Shown here piece after piece: positions 7,320 through 15,969 of a stretch of 61,841 nucleotides of DNA; within the stretch, counting starts at the first letter, position 1; each line of letters begins with the position of its first letter. The notes below the pieces were generated by a model. That model did not search any database and was not told the origin of the DNA. It was given only the letters and a program-made list of their open reading frames with translations. A program made the translations under genes and the position numbers. Source of the stretch: Candidatus Woesearchaeota archaeon (GTDB lineage: Archaea; Nanobdellota; Nanobdellia; SCGC-AAA011-G17; JACPNG01); the NCBI GenBank assembly GCA_016185605.1, contig JACPNG010000011.1, positions 1 to 61,841 of the forward strand, read 5' to 3'.

Positions 7320-9101
7320 ATGTCTAAAAAAAGAAAAAATATAGATTTTAATTATAATCTTAGAGTTTATCTAGATTTTTTAAAAAAGTATAAATGGATG
7401 CTTATTTTTGTTCTTATAATTGTATTTCTAGTTGAATTTAGCTATATAATTAATAATTATCTGTTTAAAGTTGTCATAGATGATGGAACTAAGTTCGTTA
7501 ATAAAAATTTAGATCATAATGAATATGTCAAAATCTTAATTATATTAGTTATAATTTATTTTTTAAATTTGGCTATTAGAAATTTTCTCAAATTTATTAG
7601 AATGCATTTATTAAACATACTTGAAATGAGAGTAATACTAGACTTAAAAAGAAAATTCTTTAATCATATTACTCATCTTTCTTATGGATTTCATACAACT
7701 CATAAAACTGGCTCGTTAATTTCTAGATTGGTTAGAGGAGGTAATGCAACTGAACGTATGACTGATGTCATTGTACTTAATATTGCCCCATTAATATCTC
7801 AATCTATAGTAGTTATAAGTTCATTACTATTTTTTGATTTGACTTCATCATTTATTGTAGCTATTACAATATTATTATTTGTAGTATATAGTATATTTAT
7901 TCAAAATAAACAAAAACTCTATAACCTTATTAGAAATGAAAAGGAAGATAACGAAAAAGCCTATATCAGCAATGTTATGACTAATATAGATTCTATAAAA
8001 TATTTTGGTAAAGAGAAATATATTAAAAATAGATTTAAGCGTATTAGTTATATAACCGGAAAGGCACTACTTAAATTCTGGAATTATTTTGTTTGGTTAG
8101 ACTTAGGACAATCAATAATATTAGGCATAGGAATTTTCTTCTTAGTTTATTTTCCAATGCTAAAATTCTTAAATGGAAATTTAGAAATTGGATCATTAGT
8201 CTTTATTTATACTGTATTTGGAAATCTTTTTGGACCTCTTCATGGTTTTGTTGGGGGAATAAGAAACTATTATAGCTCAATGGGCGACTTCCAGGACTTA
8301 TTTCAATACGGCAAGGTAGAAAATGAGATTAAAGATAAACCCGATGCAAAAAAACTAAAAATTAAAAATGGTGAGGTTGAATTTAAAGACATAAGTTTTA
8401 ATTATAACAAAAGAAAGATTTTTGATGGTTTTAATTTAAAGATAAATAAAAATCAAAAAGTAGCTTTAATAGGGCACTCGGGAGCCGGTAAATCCACTTT
8501 AGTTAAATTATTATATCATTTTTATAATTTAGATAAGGGAGAAATATTAATTGACAGTAAAAATATAAATGAATTTAAACAGGAGTCTCTGAGATCTGAG
8601 TTGAGCATAGTGCCCCAAGAATGTGTATTATTTGATGATACAATATATAATAATATAGCATTTTCCAATCCAAATGCAAACAAAAAGGATATTATTAATG
8701 CTATAAAGTTCGCACAACTTGATAAAATAATAAAAGAATTTCCAGATAAAGAAAATACAATAGTTGGTGAGAGGGGTGTTAGACTATCAGTTGGTGAAAA
8801 ACAAAGGGTTTCTATTGCAAGAGCTATTTTAGCTAATAAAAAAATATTAGTTTTGGATGAGGCTACTTCTTCCCTAGATTCGGAAACAGAACATAATATT
8901 CAAGTTGCATTGAAAAAATTGATGAAAGATAGAACTTCATTAATTATAGCACATAGATTATCTACTATAATGAATGCTGATAAGATAGTTGTAATGAAGA
9001 ATGGAAAAATTGTTCAAACTGGAAATCATAAAGAATTAATTAAACTTCCTGGAGTATATAAAAAACTATGGAATCTTCAGAAAGGAGGATATATAAAATA
9101 A
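7320..9101 (+). CDS. ABC-type exporter, fused membrane and ATPase domains
   Basis: The protein has about 593 residues. The first 320 contain some five or six hydrophobic segments (type IV exporter fold). The nucleotide-binding domain has Walker A GHSGAGKST (385-393), signature LSVGEKQR (489-496), Walker B KKILVLDEATSSLD (about 507-520) and the H-loop IIAHRLST. This is an ABCB/Atm1/MsbA-like half transporter that works as a homodimer in the membrane. I place the start at ATG 7320, since ggtgataatg gives a Shine-Dalgarno-like GGTGA; upstream in-frame GTGs at 7311 and 7314 are alternatives. The substrate is unknown. Confidence 0.92.
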   Translation: MSKKRKNIDFNYNLRVYLDFLKKYKWMLIFVLIIVFLVEFSYIINNYLFKVVIDDGTKFVNKNLDHNEYVKILIILVIIYFLNLAIRNFLKFIRMHLLNILEMRVILDLKRKFFNHITHLSYGFHTTHKTGSLISRLVRGGNATERMTDVIVLNIAPLISQSIVVISSLLFFDLTSSFIVAITILLFVVYSIFIQNKQKLYNLIRNEKEDNEKAYISNVMTNIDSIKYFGKEKYIKNRFKRISYITGKALLKFWNYFVWLDLGQSIILGIGIFFLVYFPMLKFLNGNLEIGSLVFIYTVFGNLFGPLHGFVGGIRNYYSSMGDFQDLFQYGKVENEIKDKPDAKKLKIKNGEVEFKDISFNYNKRKIFDGFNLKINKNQKVALIGHSGAGKSTLVKLLYHFYNLDKGEILIDSKNINEFKQESLRSELSIVPQECVLFDDTIYNNIAFSNPNANKKDIINAIKFAQLDKIIKEFPDKENTIVGERGVRLSVGEKQRVSIARAILANKKILVLDEATSSLDSETEHNIQVALKKLMKDRTSLIIAHRLSTIMNADKIVVMKNGKIVQTGNHKELIKLPGVYKKLWNLQKGGYIK

Positions 9102-9194
9102 TTATTCCTCTTCCTCATCTTCATCTGATAAATCTCTATCTTCTCTATAAGAATTCTTTAATTTTATTAGGTCATACTCATCAGATTCTTTCAT
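9102..9194 (-). CDS. Tiny acidic protein, 30 aa
   Basis: The reading frame begins MKESDEYDLIKLKN and ends in DEDEEEE. It abuts the stop of the ABC exporter on the other strand with no gap. A TATA-like tttttaaatac lies about 25 bases upstream on the reverse strand. Coding is plausible but unproven; no family is recognised. Confidence 0.4.
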   Translation of the reverse strand: MKESDEYDLIKLKNSYREDRDLSDEDEEEE

Positions 9195-9284
9195 GTGGAA
9201 TATTAGATATTTTTAAGTATTTAAAAATTACTAAACCAATAAATTGAAGGAAAGGCTTAAAAATTAAAAAATTATGGTTTTAAT

Positions 9285-9455
9285 ATGTATACAGGAACTA
9301 GATTACAATATAGAAGTAGAGATTATGGAGCTAGTTTAGGCAGCTATAAGCCTATTGCTAGTTATACTCCAAGCTCTGTTTATTTAAGGAATTCTTATAC
9401 TAGAATGGATACTTCAGATGTCAAGTATAGTAATGATCATAAAAGAGGATTATAG
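9285..9455 (+). CDS. Small Tyr/Ser/Arg-rich protein, 56 aa
   Basis: The frame starts MYTGTRLQYRSRDYGASLGS and ends NDHKRGL. It is rich in tyrosine, serine and arginine with no hydrophobic run, so it is probably unfolded or nucleic-acid associated. A TATA-like cttaaaaatt lies about 27 bases before the ATG. It sits alone between the exporter and the M16 peptidase. Function is unknown. Confidence 0.5.
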   Translation: MYTGTRLQYRSRDYGASLGSYKPIASYTPSSVYLRNSYTRMDTSDVKYSNDHKRGL

Positions 9456-9469
9456 TCGAGGATAAGAAT

Positions 9470-10747
9470 TTAATCTTTCTTAAGTGGATCTCTAATATAT
9501 AAAATATATTTTCCATTTTCTTTATCTGGAAGATATTTGTTTGCTACTTCCATAACCCTTTCTGGACTAACTTCATCATATCTTTCAATAACTTCCTTAG
9601 GAGTTAATCCCTCATCAAGTTTTAATTCAATGGCAGATACAAGTCCTTCATTAGATTCAAATGCATTTGCAAGATTATATTTTACAGATCTTCTTACTCT
9701 ATCAACATTTTTACTACTGACTTTCTGCGTCTTTATTTCCCCCATCACTTCAAAAAGCGCATCAATAGCTTCATCAATTCTATTTGCAGGAACATGTGAT
9801 TCTATACTTAATTTTCCAGTATTATAACTACTATCAATTGTTACATCTGTGCTATATGCAAGACCCCTTTTTAATCCAAGATTTTGATAAAGAAGAGAGT
9901 CTGTGCCAGAACCAAGAATTTGGCCCATAGTTCTAATAGCATACTCATCTTCATGTCCATCTACTACTCCCATAAATGATAATAAAATTTGTGCAGAACT
10001 CTCATTTGGATTATCAAAATTGAAATTTCCTGGAGCTGGTCTATGCAATACAACTTTATCTGATAATGGCTCTAATCTTGGAAAACTTCTCCTTGTATTC
10101 TCTCCGATTGGTAATGATCCAAAATGTTTATTTATAATCCCTTCAATATCCCCTGGAAGTCCTCCAACAACAATTAAATCTATATTATTTGGATGATAAC
10201 CCTTTCTATGAAATCTTTTAATATCTTCAAGAGTAGCACTCTTTATTACATCTTCTTTTCCCATAGTGGGTTTCCCAAATGGGTGTCTCCTATAAAATAA
10301 ACTGTTAAATTCTATAGTTGCAGGATATTTTGGTGAGGTTTTAATATCTGAAATCTCTCTTAAAACTCTTTCGCGTTCACCATTAACTCTTTCTTCGTTA
10401 AATAAAGGATTAAATAAATGATCTGAATTATAATCTATCCATAGAAATATATCTTCTGATAACATATTTCCTACAAAAAAAGTCCTGCCTATGTTTGTAC
10501 AAGCGTTAAAATATCCAAAAGAACCCCTAATTTTATCAGCTGTTAAAGGATCAAATTTTTCACTTCCCCCTGTGACTAAGCAATGTTCAAGAAAATGAGC
10601 CATTCCCTCTTCACCATCTCTTTCATGTGAAGATCCGTAATTAACCCTTAATTTAGCTGCAACTGTTTGAGTTGGGGTATTTTGTAGAGCTATAACTAGT
10701 CCATTATCGAGTTTATACTCTTTATAATCTCCATTAAATTTTACCAT
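9470..10747 (-). CDS. M16 (pitrilysin) family zinc peptidase
   Basis: The protein has 425 residues. The inverted zinc motif HFLEH is at 51-55 and the third ligand Glu at 131 in RVLREISD, the 76-residue spacing expected of M16. A second inactive M16 domain follows (PNNIDLIVVGG to about 400). There is no signal peptide, so it is a cytosolic single-chain enzyme of the short, bacterial MPP-like type, dimeric in known relatives, degrading peptides. Its start and that of the rightward gene at 10851 are divergent over about 100 bases. Confidence 0.9.
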   Translation of the reverse strand: MVKFNGDYKEYKLDNGLVIALQNTPTQTVAAKLRVNYGSSHERDGEEGMAHFLEHCLVTGGSEKFDPLTADKIRGSFGYFNACTNIGRTFFVGNMLSEDIFLWIDYNSDHLFNPLFNEERVNGERERVLREISDIKTSPKYPATIEFNSLFYRRHPFGKPTMGKEDVIKSATLEDIKRFHRKGYHPNNIDLIVVGGLPGDIEGIINKHFGSLPIGENTRRSFPRLEPLSDKVVLHRPAPGNFNFDNPNESSAQILLSFMGVVDGHEDEYAIRTMGQILGSGTDSLLYQNLGLKRGLAYSTDVTIDSSYNTGKLSIESHVPANRIDEAIDALFEVMGEIKTQKVSSKNVDRVRRSVKYNLANAFESNEGLVSAIELKLDEGLTPKEVIERYDEVSPERVMEVANKYLPDKENGKYILYIRDPLKKD

Positions 10748-10850
10748 GTTATTTTAACATGTTTTGACCTTTTTAAGGTTTACTATTTGTAATCTCTACA
10801 AAGTAATAACAAATAGTAAGACTTATAAATGGCAAAATCTCACTAATTCT

Positions 10851-11873
10851 ATGGAAAAAAAGGCTTTTTTTAGAGATAGAGAAGCTAGAGAAATAGCTCA
10901 ACTTAGATTAAAAAATGTCTATATACAAAGAGGATTAGTCAAAAGAATCCTAGATTTAGACCCAGAAGAAGAAGCTATAGTATTAAGAACACAAATGACT
11001 CCTGGAAGATTTTTTAGAGGGGTTGAGAATTCTGCAGAAGCTTCTAGAAAATGTTACAAACACGGAGATTTAATTGCATTATCTCAACCATTAACAAGAG
11101 AAGAAGCTTACAGAACTAAAGAGATTCCATTAGCAATAAGGAATAGGGATTTTAATAAACTAAAAGGGATGAAAGAAGAAGATATTAATTTTATTGGTTA
11201 TAGTTTTTATCCTGTTCAAGGAACAGACAGAAGAAAAAGAATAGTTCCTTTTGCTTGGTTGCCTGAAGGAAGAGATATATTTAGTTATGCTGAAAATTTT
11301 GCGAATGGAATTGAGATTAATGACTTTCCAGATGCTAAAAGAGTTTCTAGAGAAGGGGCAGATATAGTTTGCAGGGTTCCTTCAAGAACGGAGAAAAAAC
11401 AGAGATATGAATTAAAATTAAAGCATGTTCCAGTTGATGGAGTAACAGAAAGAAGAGCTATTCCTTGGAGTTTAAGAGCTGATTATAATGGTCCTGGACC
11501 AGAACATAGTTTATTCAATATAAGGTATACATGGGAATTAGAAAGAGAAGGTTCTGATGTTATTACATTTTATCCACACGACATTGCTGCATATATAGCT
11601 GTTGCCGGAGATTATTGGAAAAGACATAATCTAACTCCCATGGAGATGAATCCTTTTGCTTTAATCTCTAAAAAAGAATATGAATTTGATAAAAAATTAA
11701 ATAATAACATATTAGTTTATGATCCTTCATTGAGTTCTAAAACTAAATTAAGGACACTACATCTGGATGAAAAATGTATTTTGATAGGAAGAAGCATTCC
11801 TATTTTAGGAACAGAAGAAACAATGTATTGGGATCCTGGAAGAGATGGTAAATTAAAAGATTATGATTTGTAG
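10851..11873 (+). CDS. Hypothetical protein, 340 aa
   Basis: The gene is not recognised. I start at ATG 10851 (MEKKAFFRDREAREIAQLRL) because the TATA box acttataaat lies at 10821-10830, the right spacing for a leaderless mRNA; the longer frame back to 10764 would include this promoter. The protein is charged and soluble, with no signal or membrane segment and no cysteine cluster. Eight bases separate it from the nuclease candidate that follows in the same direction, so the two likely form an operon. Confidence 0.65.
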   Translation: MEKKAFFRDREAREIAQLRLKNVYIQRGLVKRILDLDPEEEAIVLRTQMTPGRFFRGVENSAEASRKCYKHGDLIALSQPLTREEAYRTKEIPLAIRNRDFNKLKGMKEEDINFIGYSFYPVQGTDRRKRIVPFAWLPEGRDIFSYAENFANGIEINDFPDAKRVSREGADIVCRVPSRTEKKQRYELKLKHVPVDGVTERRAIPWSLRADYNGPGPEHSLFNIRYTWELEREGSDVITFYPHDIAAYIAVAGDYWKRHNLTPMEMNPFALISKKEYEFDKKLNNNILVYDPSLSSKTKLRTLHLDEKCILIGRSIPILGTEETMYWDPGRDGKLKDYDL

Positions 11874-11881
11874 GATACTAA

Positions 11882-13036
11882 ATGGCTAGATGGAATAAAA
11901 TTAAAGAAGAAGATAAAAGAGCATTAGTTGATCTAGTTAAAGAGGAAATTGAGAAACATAAAAGAGGAAAGATAGAAAGATTATCTACTAATCAAGAATT
12001 AGCTGAAGTTATTGATTTAAAAAGTATAAGTAATGTTTCCTTACTTCTTAGAAGATTAACTAAAGATGAAAGAAAATATAGAATAAATAAAATCATTATG
12101 AGTATGTATGCTAATTCGACGCCAGAACAATTGAGTGAAAGAGGAAAAAAAGGTTATATAAATGGATTAGCTAAACGAACAAAAGAACAAAGAAGAGAAG
12201 ATGCTAGTAAACTAACTAAAGAACAAAGAAGAGAAAATTCTAAAAAAGGTATAGTCAATTCTAAGTTAACTGCAGAGCAAAGAAGTATAAATGGTAAAAA
12301 AGCTTATGAATCTAGTCTTGGAAAACTGAGTCATGAAGAAAAGATAAAACATGGAAAGAAGTATTATGATGTAAGTTTAGGAAGACTTACTGCTGAACAG
12401 CTGAGTAAAAATAGTAAAATGGGAAGAGCAAAACTTACATCAGAAAGAAAAAGAGAGATTGGAATTAATGCCGGGAAAAAATCTATGGAAACTTTAAGAC
12501 ATAAAAGATATAGTTTTGATGGAAATTTCTATGATTCTATGTCAGAAGCAGCTTGTGGAATTTTAATGGAAAGATATATTCCTAATTTTAAAGTAACAGA
12601 ACATGAAACGTTTCAATTAAATAGTAAAATTCCCATAACTATAGATTTCTTAGTTAATGGAAGATTTATAGAATATCATCCGATTTTACCATTTAAAGGA
12701 AGAAATGGATTGGGAGATTTCAAAACTCTAGAAGATTATGTTAAATTTAAAGAAATAAAAGACTCTTTGCCAGAAGAAGAAAGGAGACAATATGCAGAAC
12801 AAATGAGAGAAGAATTAGCACAACAATATTTCTTGACAAGAAGACAAGCAATAGAGCAAAGTCCATATAAGAACTCAGAATTAGTATTAGTACAATCTCC
12901 AGAACAGCTTTATGATTTTGTAATAACAAGATTTGGTCAAAATTATCCTTCAAAAGAAGAATTCTTAAGGGAATTTAAAGAAATAAAAAAACAAGTCAAA
13001 GAAACAAATAAAGCGAAAGAAGTCTTAATTAGTTAA
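11882..13036 (+). CDS. Putative nuclease: NUMOD-like repeats plus PD-(D/E)XK-like domain
   Basis: The protein has 384 residues. After a helical N-terminus with HTH-like STNQELAEVIDLKSISN, five or more short repeats of the form LTxEQRxxxxKKxx run from about residue 78 to 195 (for example LTAEQRSINGKKAYESS). These resemble NUMOD3 modules, which bind DNA in homing endonucleases. Next, YDSMSEAACGILMERYIP, TIDFLVNG and FIEYHPI (about 218-264) give an E...D...ExH order like Vsr/EDxHD-type PD-(D/E)XK nucleases. It could be a free-standing homing or mobile endonuclease. The nuclease assignment is inferred from motifs only. Confidence 0.55.
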   Translation: MARWNKIKEEDKRALVDLVKEEIEKHKRGKIERLSTNQELAEVIDLKSISNVSLLLRRLTKDERKYRINKIIMSMYANSTPEQLSERGKKGYINGLAKRTKEQRREDASKLTKEQRRENSKKGIVNSKLTAEQRSINGKKAYESSLGKLSHEEKIKHGKKYYDVSLGRLTAEQLSKNSKMGRAKLTSERKREIGINAGKKSMETLRHKRYSFDGNFYDSMSEAACGILMERYIPNFKVTEHETFQLNSKIPITIDFLVNGRFIEYHPILPFKGRNGLGDFKTLEDYVKFKEIKDSLPEEERRQYAEQMREELAQQYFLTRRQAIEQSPYKNSELVLVQSPEQLYDFVITRFGQNYPSKEEFLREFKEIKKQVKETNKAKEVLIS

Positions 13037-13131
13037 GTTTTAGAGTAATTAAGGTGCTTTATATTATAAGTCTTTTCTTTTAAGTAGTTACAATCAGTAA
13101 GGCTTATAAATAAATTTTATTAATCTTTCTT

Positions 13132-14358
13132 ATGGAAGTATTAGATCATAGAGAAAAGGAATTCCCAAAAGATTTAGAAGGAAGATTAAATGCAGTACTT
13201 AATGTGGTTAATACAGAATTTAAAACTTTAACTTTATTACATTTAGATGACTATCCAGCTAGTTGTTCTGAGATAAAATCAAGAATTAGAGAAAATGTAG
13301 GTGTACAAATTTATCTACCTCATGAATCTTCTTTTGGAAAATACTGTAATCAATCACTATTTCCAATAGGAACAGTGGCTGAAGAAGATATTGTCTATGA
13401 AGATAAGAGAATAATCACGAGTTATAAATTAACTGAAGCTGGTAAAAAATATGGAAGACCAATAGCTGCTTTTACCTTAGATTATGGATTCAAAAATGAT
13501 CTAAGTATGTTAAGTATACTAGGAGTTACACACTCAAATAGGGAAAAAAGATCGCCCTCTAGCAGGATTAAGATATTAGAAAAACTAAGAGAAGGCGATT
13601 TAAGAGTAACGGATTTAATGATGGCATTAAATTTAGAAGATAGTACTATATCATTAGCTCTAAATACTTTTAATAAAATTGGTTTTGTCAATTTTGATTC
13701 TTTTGGTGAAACATTTGGGAAAGGTAGATTCAAGTATATATGGATTGAAGATAAAGATTATAATAAATTAGTACCATTATATAGGTATTCAAAACTAACT
13801 TATAAAATAGCTGAAAAATTAAAAGAATTGGGAAAATCTGATTGTCATGAATTATCAATTAGTCTGGGAAATATACATATAAATATGATATCAAGTATTT
13901 TGTCACATCTAGAAAAACATGGGTTTACTAGAAGAGAAGATATTAGGTGGAAAGCGGGTAAAGTATTATCAAAAATTGCTTTGTTAGACAAAGGAAAAAA
14001 ATTCTTAGACAATTATATATATTTGATAAAAGATGTATTAAATGATGGAATCAGATTGAAAGAAATGAACTCTTTGCATGAAAAGTTAGTTTTAGATGTA
14101 GATAGATTGAGGAAATATTCCATAAAAGCTGTTAATAATTATAAGCGAATATCACCACATGTTAATCAGAAACCAGTTGAAGAGACACAAGAAAAAATTA
14201 TTAAATATTTAAAAATAAATCCAGGAAAAAGAGCATGCGAAATAAAGAAGGATATATCTTTAAAGAACCTACATAGTTATTTAACTCCTTTATTTAATTT
14301 AGGCAAAGTAACTAAGACAAGAGATGGAAAGGTAGTAAGATATTATGTAAATGAATAA
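13132..14358 (+). CDS. Multi-winged-helix DNA-binding regulator
   Basis: The protein has 408 residues. At least two winged-helix units are visible: KILEKLREGDLRVTDLMMAL with a following recognition helix (about 144-190), and the C-terminal EKIIKYLKINPGKRACEIKK (about 356-375) ending in a wing KVVRYYVNE. It is probably a transcription factor or replication-type initiator. TATA ggcttataaataa lies at 13099-13111, about 25 bases upstream of the ATG, and this promoter strongly resembles that of the gene at 10851. It ends 52 bases before tRNA-Ala. Confidence 0.65.
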   Translation: MEVLDHREKEFPKDLEGRLNAVLNVVNTEFKTLTLLHLDDYPASCSEIKSRIRENVGVQIYLPHESSFGKYCNQSLFPIGTVAEEDIVYEDKRIITSYKLTEAGKKYGRPIAAFTLDYGFKNDLSMLSILGVTHSNREKRSPSSRIKILEKLREGDLRVTDLMMALNLEDSTISLALNTFNKIGFVNFDSFGETFGKGRFKYIWIEDKDYNKLVPLYRYSKLTYKIAEKLKELGKSDCHELSISLGNIHINMISSILSHLEKHGFTRREDIRWKAGKVLSKIALLDKGKKFLDNYIYLIKDVLNDGIRLKEMNSLHEKLVLDVDRLRKYSIKAVNNYKRISPHVNQKPVEETQEKIIKYLKINPGKRACEIKKDISLKNLHSYLTPLFNLGKVTKTRDGKVVRYYVNE

Positions 14359-14409
14359 ATAGATTACATAGTTAAGTTTTTAAATAATTTAAGAAGCTAA
14401 TTCTATTAA

Positions 14410-14481
14410 GGGCTCGTAGCTCAGCGGTAGAGCACCTCCCTTGCAAGGAGGGGGTCTCGGGTTCAAATCCCGACGAGTCCA
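14410..14481 (+). tRNA. tRNA-Ala (anticodon UGC)
   Basis: The acceptor gggctcg pairs with cgagtcc including the G3-U70 pair that defines alanine tRNA. The anticodon arm cctcc-cttgcaa-ggagg gives UGC, and the T-arm cggg-ttcaaat-cccg is intact. CCA is not encoded. Its 3' end (14471-14481) is the attachment core of the integrated element. Confidence 0.98.
14471..14481 (+). repeat. attL core (tRNA-Ala 3' end)
   Basis: The 11-bp cgacgagtcca at the end of tRNA-Ala is repeated directly at 38616-38626. The integrase gene begins right beside it. Confidence 0.85.
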
Positions 14482-14546
14482 AGCCTATTATTTGTTCTAT
14501 GCTCACACCACTTAAAACATATAAACCGAATAGGAGTGTGAATAAT

Positions 14547-15884
14547 ATGGCAGAAGATGATATATATGGCAACAAATCCACATATGAGAAATCAAAGAAT
14601 AATATCAAAGACTTTCTCAATAAACCAAAAGAATCAGAGAATAGAGTAGGAAGATTAAGGAAGTATTATTGTAAGAATCCAGATAATATAAAACACTTTG
14701 AGAAGCTGTTTAATAGATTGGAAGCAAAGGACAATAGCTATATACACAGGAATAGAATGATCAGCATATTAAAATTAATATGTCATGCAACAGATAAGGA
14801 ATTATCAAAAATACAAGATAGAGAAGATATAGACAAGATTGTTGCTTTTGCTCACACCACACAAAAGACTATAGACTCAAAAAGGGATTTTATAAAGCAC
14901 ATAAAGTTAATCTGGAAGATATTATTTCCAGAGAAAGATGAGAAAGGAAGAATAGATGAAGCAATAACTCCTTATGTCATAAGGCATTTGACTACAAAAT
15001 TTGACAAGAGCAAAGAGAAGAGAAAAAAAGATATCCTAGAGCCAGAGGAAGTAGAGCAGATAATTGGTTATTTCTCCAAAGACCCTAGAATACAGGCATG
15101 GTTATCTTTGATTTATTTCAGCTATGCAAGACCGCAGGAATTAGCTTATATTAAGATAAGGGATTGTGAAATTTATGACAACTATGCAAAGATATGGATA
15201 AGTGAGCATGGAAAAGAAGGGGTTGGATTTTTAGAGGTAATAGACAACTTTTATTATATCTCAAAATGGTTTAATATACACCAATATAAGAAAGATAAGA
15301 ATAGCTTTTTATTCTATTCTAATGGAGACAAAAAAAGACCATTAACACCTTTTAATGTTAATAAAAAACTAAGGGAGGCAGTTAAGAGATTAGGCATTAA
15401 TAAGAGGATTACAAATTATAGCTTTAAGAGAAGCGGAATAACAACAGACGCAATAAGGGGAAATTCTCCAACAGAGATAATGCACAGGGCTAGATGGTCT
15501 TCTGTAGATCAATTAAGGACTTATGATTATTCGGCTCATGAGGATACATTCAAGCGTCAGTTAGCCATTAAGGGAAAAATAACAGACGGGAAATATAAAG
15601 ACTTAATGCCAAAGACAAAGAAATGTAGTTTTTGTGATTTTGAGAATGGAATAGCTGAAGAGATATGCAATAATAAATCATGCGGTAGACCACTAAATAG
15701 AGAGAAAATAAAACAGCAAATTATCAATTTAGAAAGAATAGAACGAGCTAGTAAAATCTTAGATAGGACTATAGAAAAAGTTAAAGATAAATCACCAGAT
15801 TATGTTGTAGATAAGGAGAAGGAGCAAATAAGAGAAACAATAAGAGAAATGCTAGAATCAGGAGAATTAAAGAATTTAGAATGA
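14547..15884 (+). CDS. int: Tyrosine recombinase (integrase)
   Basis: The protein has 445 residues from ATG 14547; a longer frame from 14499 exists. The inner start fits a TATA-like catataaac (14518-14526) and GGAGTG ahead of it. The core has ARPQEL (box I Arg at 195), NYSFKRSG with Arg at 295 (box II, the usual His replaced), and LRTYDY with the candidate nucleophile Tyr at about 326-328. The N-terminal part is a SAM-like DNA-binding domain. The C-terminus adds a zinc ribbon, CSFC then CNNKSCG, and a charged helix. Its position next to the tRNA makes it the enzyme that integrated the element. Confidence 0.93.
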   Translation: MAEDDIYGNKSTYEKSKNNIKDFLNKPKESENRVGRLRKYYCKNPDNIKHFEKLFNRLEAKDNSYIHRNRMISILKLICHATDKELSKIQDREDIDKIVAFAHTTQKTIDSKRDFIKHIKLIWKILFPEKDEKGRIDEAITPYVIRHLTTKFDKSKEKRKKDILEPEEVEQIIGYFSKDPRIQAWLSLIYFSYARPQELAYIKIRDCEIYDNYAKIWISEHGKEGVGFLEVIDNFYYISKWFNIHQYKKDKNSFLFYSNGDKKRPLTPFNVNKKLREAVKRLGINKRITNYSFKRSGITTDAIRGNSPTEIMHRARWSSVDQLRTYDYSAHEDTFKRQLAIKGKITDGKYKDLMPKTKKCSFCDFENGIAEEICNNKSCGRPLNREKIKQQIINLERIERASKILDRTIEKVKDKSPDYVVDKEKEQIRETIREMLESGELKNLE

Positions 15885-15969
15885 TTATAATTTCATTAGA
15901 AAACATCATAACGCAACAATGTATTCTCAGCAGTAAATTTATTAAACACTAATTATTTCTTTTATTGAT

